A DNA stretch of 64,000 nucleotides. It comes from Glebionis coronaria. Lineage: Eukaryota > Streptophyta > Magnoliopsida > Asterales > Asteraceae. Location: the NCBI GenBank assembly GCA_025667525.1, contig CM046876.1, positions 477,978,557 to 478,042,556 on the forward strand, read 5' to 3'. A model generated the notes under the pieces. That model saw nothing but the letters and a program-made list of their open reading frames with translations, had not been told where the DNA came from and ran no database searches. How positions within the stretch are numbered: position 1 is the stretch's first letter; every line of letters starts with the position of its first letter. This document shows positions 10,386-24,003 of this stretch, piece after piece. Position numbers and translations under genes: made by a program.

Positions 10386-10853
10386 TGTTGTGAAGCAAGG
10401 GCTAGGCGGCGCCTAGGCGCTAGGCGGTCATACTTCGCCTAAGCGGCGCCTATGAGCTAGGCGGTCAAAAAGTCAAGAAAGTCAACAAAAAGTTAATCTT
10501 TTTTTACAAAAAATTAAGGGTTTATTTCTAATATATAGTGCCCATATTTATTTTAACGTAGCATCTTAAAATAAAAGATAAACGAATGATTATAAACATA
10601 AAATAATGGGTTTTTCGTATGAAATTGGAACCAACTGAATTATATGTTCATGTTTCAAGTTTTAAGCACTTAAATAGTTATGTTTTATTTGTCTATTTTG
10701 CAAGAACTTTGAATTATTTGAAAATAGAAGTATTTTTTAGGTCATACATATATTATTTATAATATTTATATGCATAAAATTCCAATCCGCCTAAATAAAT
10801 TCCACTTCAAAGATCGTCGACCGTGTCTCTAGCGCCTAGCGATTTCTGCAACC
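10386..10853. mobile_element. MITE-like element with CGCCTAGGCG-rich ends
   Basis: The left part is rich in GCTAGGCG and GCGCCTAGGCGC. The right end carries AGCGCCTAGCGATTTCTGCA, whose reverse complement (TGCAGAAATCGCTAGGCG) loosely matches the left end (GTGAAGCAAGGGCTAGGCG). The inner 350 bases are AT-rich and noncoding. Similar ends are common in dispersed plant MITEs. I could not define a target duplication, so superfamily and borders are open. Confidence 0.4.
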
Positions 10854-11236
10854 TTACATACTCCTATACAAATTGTTTATTTTTTGACAAAAGACTTATG
10901 ATTATTATAAAGGTTTAATTTTAGCTAGGTTTAATCAATCCAAAAGCCACTGCTACAAGAAAAAATTCGATCATTAGAGAGTGACATGTAATATCCTCAA
11001 ACTAAATGTGGTAACCGATAGTTTTCATTATCTTTAGAATAGTTTACTGACAACGATTTAAAACTTAGGTGACGGTGGTAGTATTTAACGACGACGATTT
11101 ACACTAATGGCGGTTTAAGAGAAAAACCAGCACAATAAAAAATGTAGACTAAAAACATATATATACTTTGTTATTAGGGATAATTAACAAAAACACACAA
11201 ACGCACAAAAATAAACCCCCCGAAACAAGAAAAAAA
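10854..11236. other. No gene; weak CACTA-like end
   Basis: CACTGCTACAAGAAAAAA at about 10948 resembles the CACTACAAGAAAA type of CACTA terminus with three extra bases, and GACGACGATTT-like words follow. Without a partner end or a 3-bp duplication this stays weak. Confidence 0.25.
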
Positions 11237-11239
11237 AAG

Positions 11240-11967
<728 letters not shown>

Positions 11968-13852
11968 CTAATAAATGAAAAACTTTTTGAATGCCACAAA
12001 CCCCAGTTCTGACATCATATATTGACGTCATAATTCCCCCAACTGCTTTTCTATTCTCAGATCTCAGCTACTCCTATTTCTTCTCTGTTTTTTTATATCT
12101 TCCAATATAAAAAAAAACTATAACGACTGATGAAGCGGTTTATGTCAATTCACATCCCAAGAATTAAGGTAGGTTATTCTGTCATTTAAATTGATTTTAT
12201 GTTAGTTTTATCATAAGGCATAATTTTAGGGTTTTTGAATTTTTGATATTTAAGGTATGAATTCAATCTTTAATCTTTAACCCATTATTTTATCAAGTTG
12301 TATTGACGCTTAATTTGGTTTAATTATGCTTTTATTGATTTCAATTTTAATAATAAAAAAATGTTGTTCGTATTTCGCTAATTTTATTTTATCATATATA
12401 ATTTGTGTTAATCGAAGTGTATTCAACTGTCTAATATAATAAAATCGTTTTATTTATTGTGTATAACTCTTAGTTATTGTGTTATAAGAAGCAATAATCT
12501 TTATTAGATACCGAATTCATATGTTAGACGTTTTTTTTTTGGTAAAATTCATATGTTAGACGTGTGATGCTCAATAAGCACTTTTCGAGAGTATTGATTG
12601 TTTTTATCGCCTTTGTTAATTTAGTTTTATGCTCAATAAGCACTTAGGAATAATATTTACTGAAAGTTTTTCTGGTTTAGTAAACATACTGATAAATAAT
12701 TGCATATCTTATTTGTTTTAGATAGCAATATCTTTTGTAATATTTTCCCCTTTTATTAGCTTATCTTGATGTAGTTATTTTTCTCATGATAACTATAGTA
12801 TAGCGGGCTCTCTCAATTGGGGCTGTAACCAAGGGACCTAATTTATTATCACTCTTTGTAACATTTGGAAAGGAGCATCATTGCAAACACAACACAGTTA
12901 ATGGTAGTTGTATAAGACAACGACCAAGTAATCGCTCAATACATTCAGGTAAGAGCAGCTCATTGCCGCTCTCTATTTTGATGCAGTTATTTTTCTCACT
13001 CGGCATAACACGACCTAATTGGTGCCAAGTTATTTGTTAGGTTTCATTCTTTATTATATATTTTGTAATGATGGTTTTAATGCTAAATTAGAGGTTATGG
13101 AATGTAGTAGGCGCCTTCATTATTAAGGGTGCTAAAAATGGTAGTTGTAATGCAAAGTCAGTAAATACACAACTTAGTAGGCGGTTTTCATTATTAAACA
13201 TTTATACGTGTTAATGTTAGTTTTATATGGAGTAGTTGATTAAGCGAATACGATATGAAGTATGTGTGTGTCGTGTTTCATGGTGTGTACGTGTCGTGTA
13301 AAGTGGAAACATCTTTTTCATTCTATACACTTGCAGGTTTGTAGACTTTAAGTTCTATGTCTAGGTTGTTTTAAAATTTGTTAAATAGGGTTAAATCATA
13401 ATTTTTTATAAGTTAAGGAATCAAACATGAAGTGATCAAAGTAGAGTAGTGTAAAGTAACTGGAGTGGCAGTTTTTTTCTATGGGTTGTTAATGGAAGGT
13501 GGAATGCTTAATTAGTGAATACGAAATGTAGTAGGCAACTTTCGTTATTATATGAGTTTTTAATGGTAGTTGTACGGCTGAATTAGCGAATACACAATTA
13601 ACTATGTATGTACTGTGTTTCATGGTGCGCACATATTGCTCTAACAGAATGAATGAACATATGGTGTTTACTACTATTATTTTCGTAACACTATTTTATT
13701 CATTTCTTTTATTACAGCTCTTTACCATTCTCGAGATGAACGGAGCTCATCCCATTCCGTTCTTGCTAGATCCAGCCCCCATGGTAAGAAACGAGTATTT
13801 ATTACAGTTATTTTATTAGTATTTGATTCTTTGATTGGGCATTCTATAGGCA

Positions 13853-13903
13853 CTCTACATTTGGACTAAAAGAAAGAGCATATCAGATGCAGAACGAGCA
13901 GGC
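13853..13903 (+). pseudogene. Exon-like piece, possibly receptor-kinase juxtamembrane region
   Basis: After TTCTATAG (acceptor-like) the frame reads ALYIWTKRKSISDAERA and then meets GCAAGT. It lies about 150 bases before a kinase-like fragment in the same direction. A short hydrophobic run followed by basic residues would suit the border of a membrane helix, but this is too short to be sure. Confidence 0.3.
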
Positions 13904-14049
13904 AAGTCAATCTAAACTTATATATATATAACTTAACATCTCACGATCGTTATTTTTCATGATAAAAATTTTTAATATCTCATTGGACCTATTCTAGGTA
14001 GAACTGTAACTATTTGTGATAAAGATGACATGTGACTATCTGTGATAAA

Positions 14050-14139
14050 GATAACAAAGGTAGCAGTAAGAATGGAGAAATATATGTGCCATGGTTTAGC
14101 TTATCGGAAGTTATGAAGGCCACCAATAACAAGCTGTGA
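14050..14139 (+). pseudogene. Receptor-like kinase fragment
   Basis: The frame reads through SSKNGEIYVPWFSLSEVMKA then TNNKL and stops at TGA 14137-14139. The pattern F-S-L-S-E-(V/I)-x-K-A-T-N-N is that of the segment just before the kinase domain in many plant receptor-like kinases. No kinase domain follows. It lies inside the Helitron candidate and is best read as a captured exon piece. Confidence 0.45.
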
Positions 14140-15119
14140 GGTAAAAGAACGTGATATTATATTTCTGACTTTTGAGTAATAGATTTGTTAGTATATGCAT
14201 CTCAGTATTAATACTTTGATCATTAGTGTTTATTATTGTATGTACGATCTACTTCTATTGTTGAGTAATTTGGAATCACGGGATATCAACGGGCATGAAA
14301 TGAGTATTATCGGGTCGGTTTTTTGGGAGGGATAAGCTTGTGAAGAAGGAAATAAAGCCAACAAAATGGGCATTCATGACCTTTAATTTAGTGGCTCTTA
14401 CTTTTCAGCGATTTGAATTTTGATGGTGTGGGTTAGGTTCTTACCTATTTTTATATTACGGTTCAGGTTTTTACCTATTTTAAGATGGCAGATTTATGTA
14501 AATTATTGTCTTTACTTACAGTTTATGAAAGTATATGTGATCTGTCAATGGGATTCTTTAGCATGTATATTGTGTGGGCTGTTGTTAATAAGCTTAGCTA
14601 AAAAAAATGTTAGCTCAAAATATTCTCTTGCATTCCTATTACAAGAAAGTAACTTTTTCTATGTTATTTGCTCCTGTTATGATGTTGGAAGTGGTGTTGG
14701 GCATGTATTTTTTATCCATGTTTCTGGCGATATTACGTAATACACCACTTCAGGATTCAGTTGGCTCAATGTACTTCGGATTCTGTTCTCAGCGAGACTA
14801 AAAAAAACGGTGCCATATTTGATGATAAAAATGATACCAATCATGCTCTTCTTTTTGGTTTTTGTAACTCTTACATATTCACATTGAAACATGTCTAAAA
14901 CTCTCTTAACCAAGCACATTGGATTATTGGAACACATATGCCATTATGATCTGTTATCTACAATACAGTCACAATGACCCTACCCATTGAACAATTAGAG
15001 CTAATTCCAGCCTCATATACGACTGAATAGTTTTTTAGATTGGTGTTGACAAAAAGTATTCTATATGCCGCCCGTGAAACCCGCGGGTCTATAGTCTAGT
15101 ATATATATATAGAGAGAGA

Positions 15120-15516
15120 GTTAGGATCAAATAAGAATAACATTTAAAATAAGAAGAATAAGAAGAGATATTAACCAATCATTTCAAATATAGTTTTCAG
15201 GGTAGTTTTGTCCAAAACAAGTTTTACATTGATTGAATTTATTAGTATTACCCCTAAATAATGGTAACCGTCTTCCTTCAATTTAATTCTTTTTTATATT
15301 AAGAATTCAAATAAAAACCTGCAACTATTAATTTCATCAAATAATCTTTTAGACACTAATACTACATTCTGCTATGGTGTTGGCTAATTGCGTATGATTT
15401 TTTTAAAGCTAATAATACATAAAAAAAGGCAGAAAAAAGAACACATGCATTTGTTTTATTATTTACATTAGATGTGATGATTAATGCACACAAGGTCATG
15501 TATTTTATTATTGAGG
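15120..15516. other. Left arm of the outer element, noncoding
   Basis: AT-rich sequence without ORF between the left inverted end and element B. Its words AACCAATCATTT and GGGTAGTTTTGTCC have loose counterparts in the complement of 28360-28440 (AATGGTTGTGATC, GGGCAATGTCG). Confidence 0.35.
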
Positions 15517-18350
15517 TGATAAGTGTGAAAACACTCATCAATAATGATCCAAAACCACATAAAACATAGGCAAATACATTATATTTAACTGAAAAATATT
15601 AGAATTACGTGGGTATTTGTGTTTCATGTGTTTTCAGGTAAACAAGATACATTTTGGAGCAAAGACGCGTTTTTAAGGGATTTTTATGATAAAAGACGAA
15701 GAAAAGGACGAAAGAGCTTTCGAGGACCTTACTAGTCTTTATTTCAAAGATCGAGGATTTAAAGTGTAATTTTCACAAAGACAAAGGATGATAAAGAAAC
15801 TTGATTTAAAAGTGCTAAACACTTTTGATTAAAGGATACAAGATGAGGGACCAAAATGGAAACAATGGAGAAAGTTAACTTTTATTTAACTTGTGTATAT
15901 TTGGTCAATTGACCAAAACCTGGTCAAAGTCATAAACACATACACGTCTTCTTCACTTATCATGAGAGAGAAAACATAAACAGTCGGTTTCAACTTTTTC
16001 CACCACCAAAACCTGCAATCCGATTTCAATGAAGATCCAAGGAGTTTCAGGCAAAGATTTTAACTAGAAAAATACTCCTTTTCCTCTGCTCTATATGGTG
16101 GTACCATTTAATTAGATCAAGAAGAAGAAACGAAGAAACCACCAGTTTGGGTCATTCGTCAAGAACCTCATATTAAATACGTGGCATCTGCTCATTGGCT
16201 TAACCACGTCATCAAGCTGCTTCAAACTCGTCTTGTACTTCTATAAATACTAGCCAAAGTCCTCATTTGTAATTGGCTAGTTAGTTAGGATAGGAGTAGT
16301 GTAGCTTTGATTTTCACATACTCTCTTTAATTTTGTTAGTTAATTCTGCTAAAGCTTTTAGTTTTCTGTTGTAACAAACTTAGTATTTCACCATTAATGA
16401 AATCTTCCTAATTCTCAACATCTCTTTGTTACTACTGGTGGTTTAGCTCTGTTCTTACTTTCTTATATAAACTTCCAAACGCTTTTCATTTTCATCCTGT
16501 TTAGTTCTGAGTTCGTGATAAATTGTTTGAGATAAACTATTAGACTTGTATCCAGCATTAAAGAGCAGTTCTACAAGGTTTCCTTAGCAATCTGTGAACA
16601 GTAATCGATTAGTCAGTTAGAGGTAATCTCCATGCTGTGTCAATACGGTTAAGTTTTAATAGTTAGTTAATTCAGTTACAGATCAGTGTTTAATTCGGGT
16701 TCAATTACATTCTCGATTCATTTTCAGTTTAATTACGTTACTGTAAATGAACTCAGTAATTGTTTCGGATTGTTTGTGAAGATATTTTAGACTTTGTGAT
16801 GATAGTAGTTATAAAGTTGTGTAGTTATTGTTAGAATTCAGTTAGGAGTTATTTTAGCTACTGTACTTCCATTAGAGTTTCTGAGCAGTAATGTAGATAG
16901 GAGATCATCTTTTATTCTGTTTTTGTTCAATTATGCAGGTTAACAAGTGGCCGTTTGATTGAGATTTGATCAAGGCTTATAGTTTTGTCAAGTTTAGGGA
17001 TTTGATGATGGATGAAGTTAGCAGTCAGTAGCTTTTGACCTCAACGGTCAAGGCCTGGAAGTTTAGCTTTGATCATAATAATCTGTTGGTACAGTCAAGT
17101 CGTGACTGTTGAATGTGGTTAAGTCCGATATCAGTTAGTAGCTGTGATTACAGTTCTTACGGTTCGAGTTCTATAGGCAGCTCAACGCTGACCTACGACA
17201 ACAACGGACTAGGCCACAGATGTGCAGGTCAAGCGCGAATTCAATTTTCTGCATCTATTAGAATTAATCTTTTAGATCAATTATGTTGTATAAAGATTAG
17301 TGTAAATCTGCTTGTTTGCTGTTTGATAAGTTGGTTGCTATCTGTTTGAGATACTTAGCTGATAATATGTTTAATATCTGTATAGCTTGATTCTAGAATT
17401 TTAGCTTTATGAGATTTGCTTATTTGCTGATATAGGATGTTTGGGTTAAACCTTTTCGATTAGTTGAAGTCTTACTAGGCCACTAATATTGTGTCGTTAA
17501 TATATAAGTTTTGTGCACTGTTTTCTTCCAGAACTGTAGAATATAGGTTAAGTTCGTTTGAGAATTTATAGAAGGTAGTTAAAACTAGTTGAAGGAAGTC
17601 TGCACATGGTTTGAAGACAATAGAGTATTTGTAGGATAGCTATATGATTTTAATCAGTTAGAGTAATTTGAATTTGTTCATAGTAGAGAGTGTAATCTTT
17701 ACTTTTGGATAATTCATTCTAGATTTACACTATAGTTGTAATGATTTGGGAAGCAGATAATTCAGATAGAAAGCATATGTTGTTAAAAGATTATAAGGAG
17801 TTGAAAATGCAACTTGGCTAGGTATTGGTCAACTATTTAAGTGAATTAGAAAAAAGTCAAATTTGTACATCGTTTATTTTTTCTTTCTCTTTACTGAATG
17901 CGTTTTGGGCTAGTTAGATTACTTTTCTTGTTGTGTTTTATAATTCCCTTGCTGGGCTTAGCTTAGCTAATAAGATTTGAACTGTTTTAGTATTAGAATT
18001 AGTAGGGCCATTGATTTTATAATTGTGTTTTTAGTAGGAAATTTTAGACTAGTATTATAATAGTAGCTTAGAATATTATTTTAGTATAATTTCTCGTTTT
18101 GCGTGCCAAGTAGTGGAGTTTAATTTCTCGTTTAATAATTTTGTGCAATTAAATGTTTTACGTGCAACGTGTTTAAGATTAGTACGTATAGGTAATATAG
18201 TATAATATTTTACATTTTTTACTTGTTTTGTGCCAATTAGACATAAATTCCAAACAAGATTTGATAACCAAAAAACTAAAGTCGAGCTTGAAAAGTTATA
18301 TCAATTCGGTTAGATACCGAGAGAAAAACGGTACTAAAAACGGAATATTA
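15517..18350 (+). repeat. 5' LTR of element B
   Basis: 2834 bp, colinear with 24004-27295 apart from the hAT insertion in the latter. A TATA box lies at 16242. Differences between the two copies are scattered, about 2-3 percent by eye. Confidence 0.9.
16242..16249 (+). promoter_or_regulatory. LTR TATA box (element B, 5' LTR)
   Basis: TATAAATA after CTTGTACTTC; identical in the 3' LTR at 24731-24738. It is the likely start of the element's transcript. Confidence 0.55.
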
Positions 18351-18352
18351 AA

Positions 18353-18367
18353 TGGCGCCGCTGCCGG
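18353..18367 (+). other. Primer binding site (tRNA-Asp type), element B
   Basis: TGGCGCCGCTGCCGG starts two bases after the LTR end. It matches the primer site used by Athila-group elements (complement of the tRNA-Asp 3' end, with one variant base). A2 has the same sequence at 47332-47317 in reverse. Confidence 0.8.
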
Positions 18368-19202
18368 TTATTTTCGTGATGATTAACGGTTTCGAGTGAT
18401 ACATATTGGATTTTGGGATCCGTTCACTTTGTGAACGTTATTTTTACGTATTATAAATCAAAAAGATAAAAAAAATAAAAAAATAAAAAAATCACTAAAT
18501 CAATTCTTTTCCTAAAGAATTGAACCAAAAAAAAAATCCAAAAAGTAATCTTTTTCCTAAAAGATTACACCCAAAAATATATATTATATCGGTTTTCATC
18601 GTTTTTACGTACATATAGTATTTTTAAAAAAAAAATCAATAAATACAAAAATATTTTTGATATATTATTATATGTAAATACATATACGTAGATACGAACA
18701 GTTAGTACATCTACTTCCATAAGTATTGCCGAGGTAATACACCGTGTTCGGGAGCGTTCCAGTCCTTGACACGTGTATCGATCAAATTTAATTAAGGCAC
18801 AATAGATAAATACTGCAATCTTCTTGATCTTGAGAAAGAGGCCACTGTGTGGGGCTATAAGGCGAGTGTATTTCACATTCTAAAGAAGCAGGCTCTTACG
18901 TGCTACGCGCCGCCTCGTTTCTCCGCTTCCTTGTGGGTCTTTCAAGAGTGATAGTGGTGAGTGGTGTGCCACCCAATTATTATTACATATATTATATTTT
19001 CTTGTGTATATTACTTATTGCACCTCGAGGGAGATAATCTCTTCTCTCTCAAAAGTCGACCGAGAGCTCATCTCTCACTCCTCGAGTTTACTTACACGTG
19101 TATTCGCACATGTGTAACCATACCACCTTTGGTGTATTACTTCCCCAAGGAAGCTTTTAAACGTCATTTCACTTGTATATACATTCGGCCACCTTGCTAA
19201 AC
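18368..19202 (+). other. 5' leader of element B
   Basis: Noncoding. Its first 100 bases (GATTAACGGTTT, GGGATCCGTTCACTT) are homologous to the A2 leader at 47230-47316 in reverse, so A and B share ancestry. A purine-rich A-tract region at 18460-18550 contains no gene. Confidence 0.65.
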
Positions 19203-21849
19203 ATGGACACTCGTTCCATGTTGGGGATTTTGCAACAACGATCCATCAACGCTAATTATTCGCCTTGTTCGAATTGTGGTGGACCACACGATACTTATTT
19301 ATGTGCTCAAAAAATTGGCTATTATGGGGAGGGATATGCTTATAATGGAACCGAGAACCCTAATTTTCAACCTAACCTTCAAATGGACTATACTTGTAAT
19401 CAGTGGCGGACGCAGAAAATCGGGCAGTGGGGGGCAAATTCTTTTTTTATAATAGCAAGGAAAAAAAAGCTAGAATCCGAGTAAAAAACTGAATATTTTA
19501 ACTTAAAAATTGAGAATTTTTAGGTTTTAAAGTGTCAAAATTTGGATTTCAATGTGTGAGTGCGGGGCAATTTTCGTTTCCGATGGGGGGCATTTAAAAA
19601 AAACTGTCAAAATCGAAGAAAAAATACAATGTAATCGCGTCTTTTTGATCAAGCTATGAGGGGCGCCGCCACCCCGGACCTAACAAATAGGTCCGCCCCT
19701 GCTTGTAATGACTGTATGGGATATTCCGGTTTTTCATCACGACCTTCACCATCATTTCATGATCAAACCTTTGATGAGCCATACCAAAACCAAGGATTTT
19801 CCAATTATGGAAGTTTTCAAAATAATGATAATTTCAAGGCTATAATCAAGAAACCTTTCATAGTCAAGGATTTTCAAACAATGAAGGCTTTAAAAATGAT
19901 GAAAATTTTCCATGCTATAATCAAGATACTTTTTAAAATCAAGGATTTTTACATTATGAGGGTTTTTAAAATGGAGGAAATTTTCAAGGTTATAATCATG
20001 AGAACTTTCATAATCAAGACTCTTTTCAAACCTATAATCCACCTAATTATGGAAATCCACCTCCACCATATTCTTTGACTTTTTCATGTGAGTTTTGTGG
20101 AAACGCTCCCCATTATGGTTATGATTGTAGACCGTGGGATCCGCCATCCTATGCCCCTAATGTTGTCAAGGAGTTTCATTCTTTACTTGAGACAATAAAC
20201 AAGTCGAACGATGACGTTTATAAGATGCTTGATAGTATGAAAGACATAAGCCTCGAGGAAATGAAAGACAAACATCGGTGGTTAAAGGAAAACATTAAGT
20301 CTACTGAGGAAAAGGAAATTAAGTCTTGGCAATATAATGACAAGGAATTCGGTGATATGTATCGTGAATCGTTGAACAAATTTTCTTTCCGCCTTAGGAA
20401 ATATTTAAATGATTTATTCCTTAAGATTGTTACAATCGAGGAAGAAGAACTATATTTTGCTACTCGTGCTCGTATGCTTAATCAATGCTTATATGACGAT
20501 GATGAGGGACCTCCGATTTGTATGACACTTAATGATGACATACCTTCATTACCTTTACCTCACATGGAACCCACCGACTCTTTAACTATGGGGGACGAGC
20601 CTCTTAGCACTACTACAAACACCGATTCGGATGAATTAACCACCTCTAGTGTTGAGAACCTTATCCCAATCCAAAAAGAGATTGAGAGGGTTTCCAATGA
20701 ACCATGTGACGAGCTTCGTATTGATACCTCTTCTCTTCACGACCGCATTGAGATTTCATCACATGTTAACCTTCATGCTACTACTAGTGATTTTGGTGAC
20801 TTTGATCTTGATGAATTGTTTAAAGAAAAGGATAATGAGATTGAGGAAAAGTTTATGTAAGACTTGCCACAAATAGAGGATGATGATTGTAATTCTAGTG
20901 AGGCATCTTATGATATATCATCCGATGACTTTTCATGTCAAGATGACCTTCCTAATTTAGATGAAGATGTTGCTCTTATAGAAGAAGTGGAAGATGTTCG
21001 TATTCGTGAGGTTTTATCAAACGTTTATAATATTATCTCCTCAATTGAAGCATTGAACACACACCATAATGAAGATTCCATAGAAGAAGAACCTTTCATT
21101 GATATTTCTTCACCAGTTTTTGAGGTTGCACCTATTGAATTTCATGATTATATCATCCCTTTAAGTGATTCTCTCATTAATATACCTTCTTTTGAGCCTT
21201 CTATTCCCACCCTTCCACCCTTGAAGTTGGTTATTGATGAAGATCCTATACTCTTAAAGATTGATCCTTTTCCATCTAAGGCACTTTTAGAACAAAAACC
21301 TTTGATATGGATTCTCTTATGGAGATTGATGCCACCATAGAGGCTTATCTTGCTAATATTGATACCGAGGTTGATGATAGTGATTCTAATTGGGAATAGG
21401 AGATTCGTCTTAGTGAGAACATGCTTTTTGGGACCATAGAGCCTACACCTACTCCACAAGACACTATTACTATTGATCCTCCTTTCACTATGCCTTCTAT
21501 GGAAGATTACCCACCTTTTGATGATGATGAGGAGCCCAATATGGATATACTTGTTATGAATGTTTTGATACCTACACCTTCATTGTTTCATGATGCTTTG
21601 ATCACTAAGGGGGAATCTTATATGGTTGATACAAGTTCATCTTCTTATTTTCCCATGAAGGGAAAGGTTTCTGATCCTGGGATACATAAACTTGAGACAC
21701 ATTGGTTTTCATCTACTCCTCTTAAGAGTGTGATTTCGATTGATATGGGCTTTCCTTATGAGCTTACTTTGTTGATGCTACCTACTTTGGAGTGGTTCAC
21801 ATGTAGAGATGGAACTTATGTCTTTGATCCTGGGGTACTTACTATTTGA
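19203..21849 (+). pseudogene. Zinc-knuckle / QN-repeat / acidic ORF of element B (broken)
   Basis: Starts at ATG 19203 (MDTRSMLGILQQ). Parts in order: knuckle 1 CSNCGGPHDTYLC; Gln/Asn-rich repeats with the pattern NF..YN...F.NQ.F (about 19770-20060); knuckle 2 CEFCGNAPHYGYDC (20090-20131, CX2CX4HX4C); a charged, probably helical stretch (20160-20480); a long acidic region; and a C-terminus with YFPMKGKVSDPG and TYVFDPG (to 21849). The last two motifs match element A's acidic ORF. Damage: a hAT insertion at 19401-19701, frameshifts near 19835 and 21300, and in-frame stops at 19934, 20858 and 21397, each one C-to-T change from a Gln codon. No standard gag capsid domain, protease or pol is seen. 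Likely a nucleic-acid-binding, nucleocapsid-like protein (inference). Confidence 0.65.
19401..19701. mobile_element. hAT-type MITE inside the element B ORF
   Basis: 301 bp with terminal inverted repeats CAGTGGCGGAC and GGTCCGCCCCTG (complement CAGGGGCGGACC), flanked by a perfect 8-bp duplication CTTGTAAT (19393-19400 and 19702-19709). An 8-bp duplication with CAG-NGGCGGA ends is characteristic of hAT elements. No transposase. It interrupts the ORF after the first zinc knuckle. Confidence 0.9.
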
Positions 21850-24003
21850 GAGATTTCGTATGTTGGACAAACTTGAGACACGTTGGACCGTTCCGTCTAT
21901 CGAGGCGGATATTGTAAAACTTATAGTAAATGGCAACGTGCTAAGTTTGAGTGTATTATGTGAGACGTGCTTCAATGTGGATATCCTTTATTATCCATGA
22001 TGTTTTCCCCAAGGACAACCTAATTTGGGGCCGAGTCGAGCTAGAGACTTAGGGTTAAAAAAACTCAAGCATTGAATAACTAGGTTAGAAAACGTAGAGT
22101 AGATATTAATAGGTTAGGTTTAATAAGAGGATGCTATAGTAGAGTTGAAGTGGAGGGGTGCCTTTCTTTGTCTTTTGGTGTTTGCTTCAAGGGTTGCTCT
22201 CTCTCATTTCATTCTTGGAGCTTATGGAGGAGGCCCGTGTATCCGGTTCACTTTGATTAGTTTTTGCTATTGTGATATTCAAAACACTTGTGCTTAAAAT
22301 GAATACCCTTTAGTTATCTCTTCCTTAGCTTGAGTTAAGCAAAGCTACAATGTCATAAGTGTAGGGGAGTTCACTCTAATACTCTTAAACATTGAGAACA
22401 ATGTTTATCTTAAGTGTAGGGGAAACTTCTATCGAAGTGACCTTACCTAGACATCATTGACTTCATGATAACTTGGAAATTAATTTTTCAAACAATTTTC
22501 AATTTTTTGATCTACTTTGGCCACCAAAAAGATGCATTCATAATTTTTGCATAAATCATTTTTCATTTGCATAACACATTTGCATTATATATATTTCTTT
22601 TTTTATTTTGCATCAAAATTATAAAAAGAAAAAAATATATAATAAAGGACATGGTTTAACAAATTTAGACTTCTTTGACATATTAGGCCCGCCATGGATA
22701 CTTTGACTCAACCCGAGTTTGCTTATCTTAGCATTCTCTAGCTAGTATCCTTAACCATGTAGTCCTTTATTGGTCTATTAGGCTAAGCATCCACTAGTCT
22801 CATTATTTGACATTTTAAATTTGTGGAGAATGGGAAATGATAGAGTTGAAGCAAATATAAAAGGGCTAGATAAACTTCATGACGATTACTTGTGGCTAAA
22901 CCTTTCTCTTCTTTACCTCTACTTTCTTCGCATGTATATATGTTAATAAATAATCAAGAACGGTTTTAATCGGTTTGTAGTCTCTTATGCATTTTTGTCT
23001 AATCATTTATGGTTGGTATAAGTACGTCTTAAGATTCTAAGTTAGAACGTTTTATGTGTATTAGATCATGTCATGCTTAATACTTAGCGGGTATTTTTCC
23101 TTTTATGCTTTTTAACTTTCTTTGTGAGAAATAAAGAAAAATAAGAGCGACTTGAAAAAAATGAGTGGCTAGAACAAAAAAAGAAAAAAAATAATTATAC
23201 AAGACTCCCAAGAGGGGCAGTGAAGTGTTAATTATAGTGTCTATTGAAATTTCAATATTACCTTGACAGGTTGCGGGGATTTAATAGTTGCACCAATCTA
23301 ATATTACCTTGACGGGTTGCTGGGTTGAAGATCCAAGGTCTCAAAAAGGCGGCGGATGTAAATTATTGCGTGAGTTTTATTTTTCTTTCCTTAGCGAGTG
23401 TGTAGCTAACTATTAATGCATGACATGAGGATTTTACACATAAGGCGAATGACTTATTATTCTTGAGACGGACTTATATTAATTATGAACGGTTTTTCAA
23501 GTAATGGATGAGAGGATTACTTAGGGTTAAAACCGTGCTTCCTTATTTTTGATTTTACATTTCTTATACTTCACACTTTAAATAATGACAAATTTGCCTT
23601 CAAGCAATTTGCTCAAATAATAACGGTTCCACATTTAATTGTCATGGATAAGTTGATGCACTTTTTACTTATGAATACAATGATCCTATTTTTAAGCTTG
23701 GTATGGGGAAAGTGAAACTTGAGGGTGATGAGTGTTCATGGTACCAAAAGCCCTAATTAAAGTCATTGATTTCTTAATGAGTTATTTCCATCAAAACCAT
23801 TTCAAGAAAAAACAAAAAATATATTAATAAGATGGTTTTCTTTGCATTGCATTGTAAATATTCAAAATCATTCATCATGTAGCATAGCATAGTATATTAA
23901 ATCAAAAAATGTCCAAGGTGGATTAATTATGAGAAAAGTGCACTCTAGAGCTTTAAAATGCTGCATTGCATGAAGTCATGACAATGGTCAAGCGGAGGCG
24001 AGT
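21850..24003 (+). other. Noncoding 3' internal region of element B
   Basis: It carries the dyad AAACATTGAGAACAATGTTT (about 22387) and two AAGTGTAGGGG words (22358 and 22414), as in family A. At 23255-23325 the word AATATTACCTTGACRGGTTGC occurs twice about 50 bases apart. It ends with the purine tract before the 3' LTR. No ORF. Confidence 0.7.
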
